From IMG/VR virus record IMGVR_UViG_3300042503_002310, positions 1-26,955 of that record: a stretch of DNA of 26,955 bases; one strand, 5' to 3'. The notes beneath the pieces were generated by a model that worked only from the letters and a program-made list of their open reading frames with translations, made no database searches and was not told the DNA's origin. Position numbers and translations under genes: made by a program. Each line of letters starts with the position of its first letter. Position 1 is the first letter of the stretch. Shown piece after piece: positions 26,385 to 26,955 of this stretch. The DNA comes from a virus.

Positions 26385-26735
26385 TTGTCAACTGACCCCA
26401 AGACACCCAAACAAAAATTACCCAATAAAAGTACAGAACCGTTAGATTTATCTGATATACCTGGAAAAACCTGGTTTGACTATGCCAGTTGCAAAGGAAA
26501 AACAGAACTAATGTTTCCCAAGCAGCATAAGGACATTACTTATATTGCACAGGCGAGAGCTATCTGCAAATCGTGCCCAGTGAGGGCAGAGTGTTTAGAG
26601 TACGCACTAGAGTTTCCAGCGGCGGATATGCACGGAGTTTGGGCAGGACTAACAAGCAGACAGTTAGCAGCCGAACAGCGAAGACGCAAGATAAAACCAA
26701 TACGACCAACCCTTGCGCAGATGTGGGGAGACTAA
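26385..26735 (+). CDS. whiB: WhiB-like iron-sulfur transcriptional regulator (116 aa)
   Basis: A Wbl-family protein, found in actinobacteria and their phages; it holds a 4Fe-4S cluster and works with the host primary sigma factor. ASCKG (C36), CKSCPVRAEC (C61, C64, C70) give the C-x(n)-C-x2-C-x5-C cluster motif, GVWAG (84-88) is the family's G[VI]WxG turn, and SRQLAAEQRRRKIKP is the basic DNA-contact tail. I start it at TTG 26385 because GGAAGG lies eight bases upstream and MSTDPKTPKQ is a plausible N-terminus; a longer TTG start at 26319 adds 22 unrelated residues and precedes the predicted promoter. It overlaps the next small gene as TAATG. It probably reprograms host or phage transcription. 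Confidence 0.92.
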   Translation: MSTDPKTPKQKLPNKSTEPLDLSDIPGKTWFDYASCKGKTELMFPKQHKDITYIAQARAICKSCPVRAECLEYALEFPAADMHGVWAGLTSRQLAAEQRRRKIKPIRPTLAQMWGD

Positions 26736-26812
26736 TGACTGAAGCAATCATCACAATAATCGGGATAGTAGTCGTCCTGTACATACTGGAAAAGACACTC
26801 AAGGACTACTAA
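26735..26812 (+). CDS. 25-aa single-TM peptide coupled to whiB
   Basis: ATG 26735 overlaps the whiB stop (TAATG) and has GGGGAG four bases upstream. The product MTEAIITIIGIVVVLYILEK plus TLKDY is one membrane helix with charged ends. Its short length makes it uncertain, but the coupling, ribosome site and clear membrane profile favour a real micropeptide. Function unknown. Confidence 0.5.
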   Translation: MTEAIITIIGIVVVLYILEKTLKDY

Positions 26813-26826
26813 AAGAGAGAGGGCCC

Positions 26827-26883
26827 AGCCGGTGGTCCGTTAGCGATTCAGACCTTTTTGTGTGGTTTGAGCATCCACCGGCT
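26827..26883 (+). other. 9-bp stem / 39-base loop structure downstream of whiB
   Basis: agccggtgg (26827-26835) and ccaccggct (26875-26883) are perfect reverse complements. The loop contains ACCTTTTTGTGTGG. No tRNA features (no T-loop GGTTCGA, no cloverleaf spacing) are present. It could be a structured non-coding RNA, a leader element of the next gene beyond the window, or a bipartite protein site. No T-run follows the stem, so it is not a typical terminator. Confidence 0.45.
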
Positions 26884-26900
26884 AGGCGAGAGAAACTCTA

Positions 26901-26937
26901 TCGCCGGCCAGGGACACAGACAACCTCGCCGGCAGGG
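26901..26937. repeat. direct repeats of TCGCCGGC
   Basis: tcgccggccaggg (26901-26913) and tcgccggcaggg (26926-26937) are near-identical direct repeats 25 bases apart in the final non-coding stretch. The same octamer occurs in the non-coding spacer at 26112-26119 and at four coding places (10039, 19101, 23323, 25843), always on the + strand. The spacing of the last two suggests a protein-binding pair. The remaining bases to 26955 show no gene. Confidence 0.4.
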
Positions 26938-26955
26938 AATTAGTCAGGAAGCTTT

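Noticed and set aside
26813-26955. Possible tRNA in the GC-rich hairpin region
   Set aside because: The stem closes only 39 bases; there is no T-loop, anticodon stem or CCA-type end.

Overview
The window reads as part of a tailed bacteriophage genome (Caudoviricetes) whose host is very probably an actinobacterium, perhaps a freshwater one of moderate GC. The phage call rests on tightly packed co-directional genes with ATGA/TAATG junctions, a run of tail-fibre genes with a tail-collar domain and a tail-assembly chaperone, and a holin/endolysin neighbourhood. The host call rests on a WhiB-type iron-sulfur regulator, a protein with an LPXTG wall-sorting signal, Thr-rich surface-protein linkers and a proteasome-beta-like peptidase. 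The exact host is inference. No capsid, portal, terminase, integrase or polymerase gene lies in the window.

Layout. (1) 1-11270, leftward: tail-tip and fibre module. It runs from two small structural proteins (10887-11270, 10573-10890) through a 433-aa fibre, a 1128-aa collagen-like fibre with a C1q-like domain, a tail-assembly chaperone, a collar fibre rich in His-x-His, a second collagen-like fibre, two glycine-rich fibre proteins and two unknown small proteins, to a prolyl-4-hydroxylase-like 2OG-Fe(II) oxygenase cut by the window edge. (2) 11432-17115, rightward: a translationally coupled glycan cassette of three glycosyltransferases, a HAD/nucleotidyltransferase fusion, two methyltransferases and a short GDPD-like protein. 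(3) 17169-22045, rightward: cell-surface and lysis region with a secreted PA14/FN3 protein, a 56-aa two-TM holin candidate, an M15-like endolysin, another small membrane protein, a zinc-ribbon protein, an LPXTG-anchored protein and a second holin candidate. (4) 22136-23390: a Cys-rich unknown converging on two leftward winged-helix proteins that may be a switch. (5) 23512-26812, rightward: HTH protein, metallophosphoesterase, small acidic protein, the proteasome-beta/HslV-like Ntn hydrolase, a small membrane protein, WhiB and a 25-aa membrane peptide, followed by structured non-coding DNA.

How it may fit together (inference): the collagen-like fibres are dominated by Gly-Pro-Thr and Gly-Ala-Thr triplets. 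A prolyl-hydroxylase-like enzyme and a glycosylation/methylation cassette lie on either side of them, so the fibres may be hydroxylated and/or O-glycosylated collagens. The LPXTG and PA14 proteins would act on the outside of the infected cell, which is unusual for a phage lysis region. The stand-alone Ntn hydrolase keeps the proteasome active-site residues, with Thr directly after the initiator Met.
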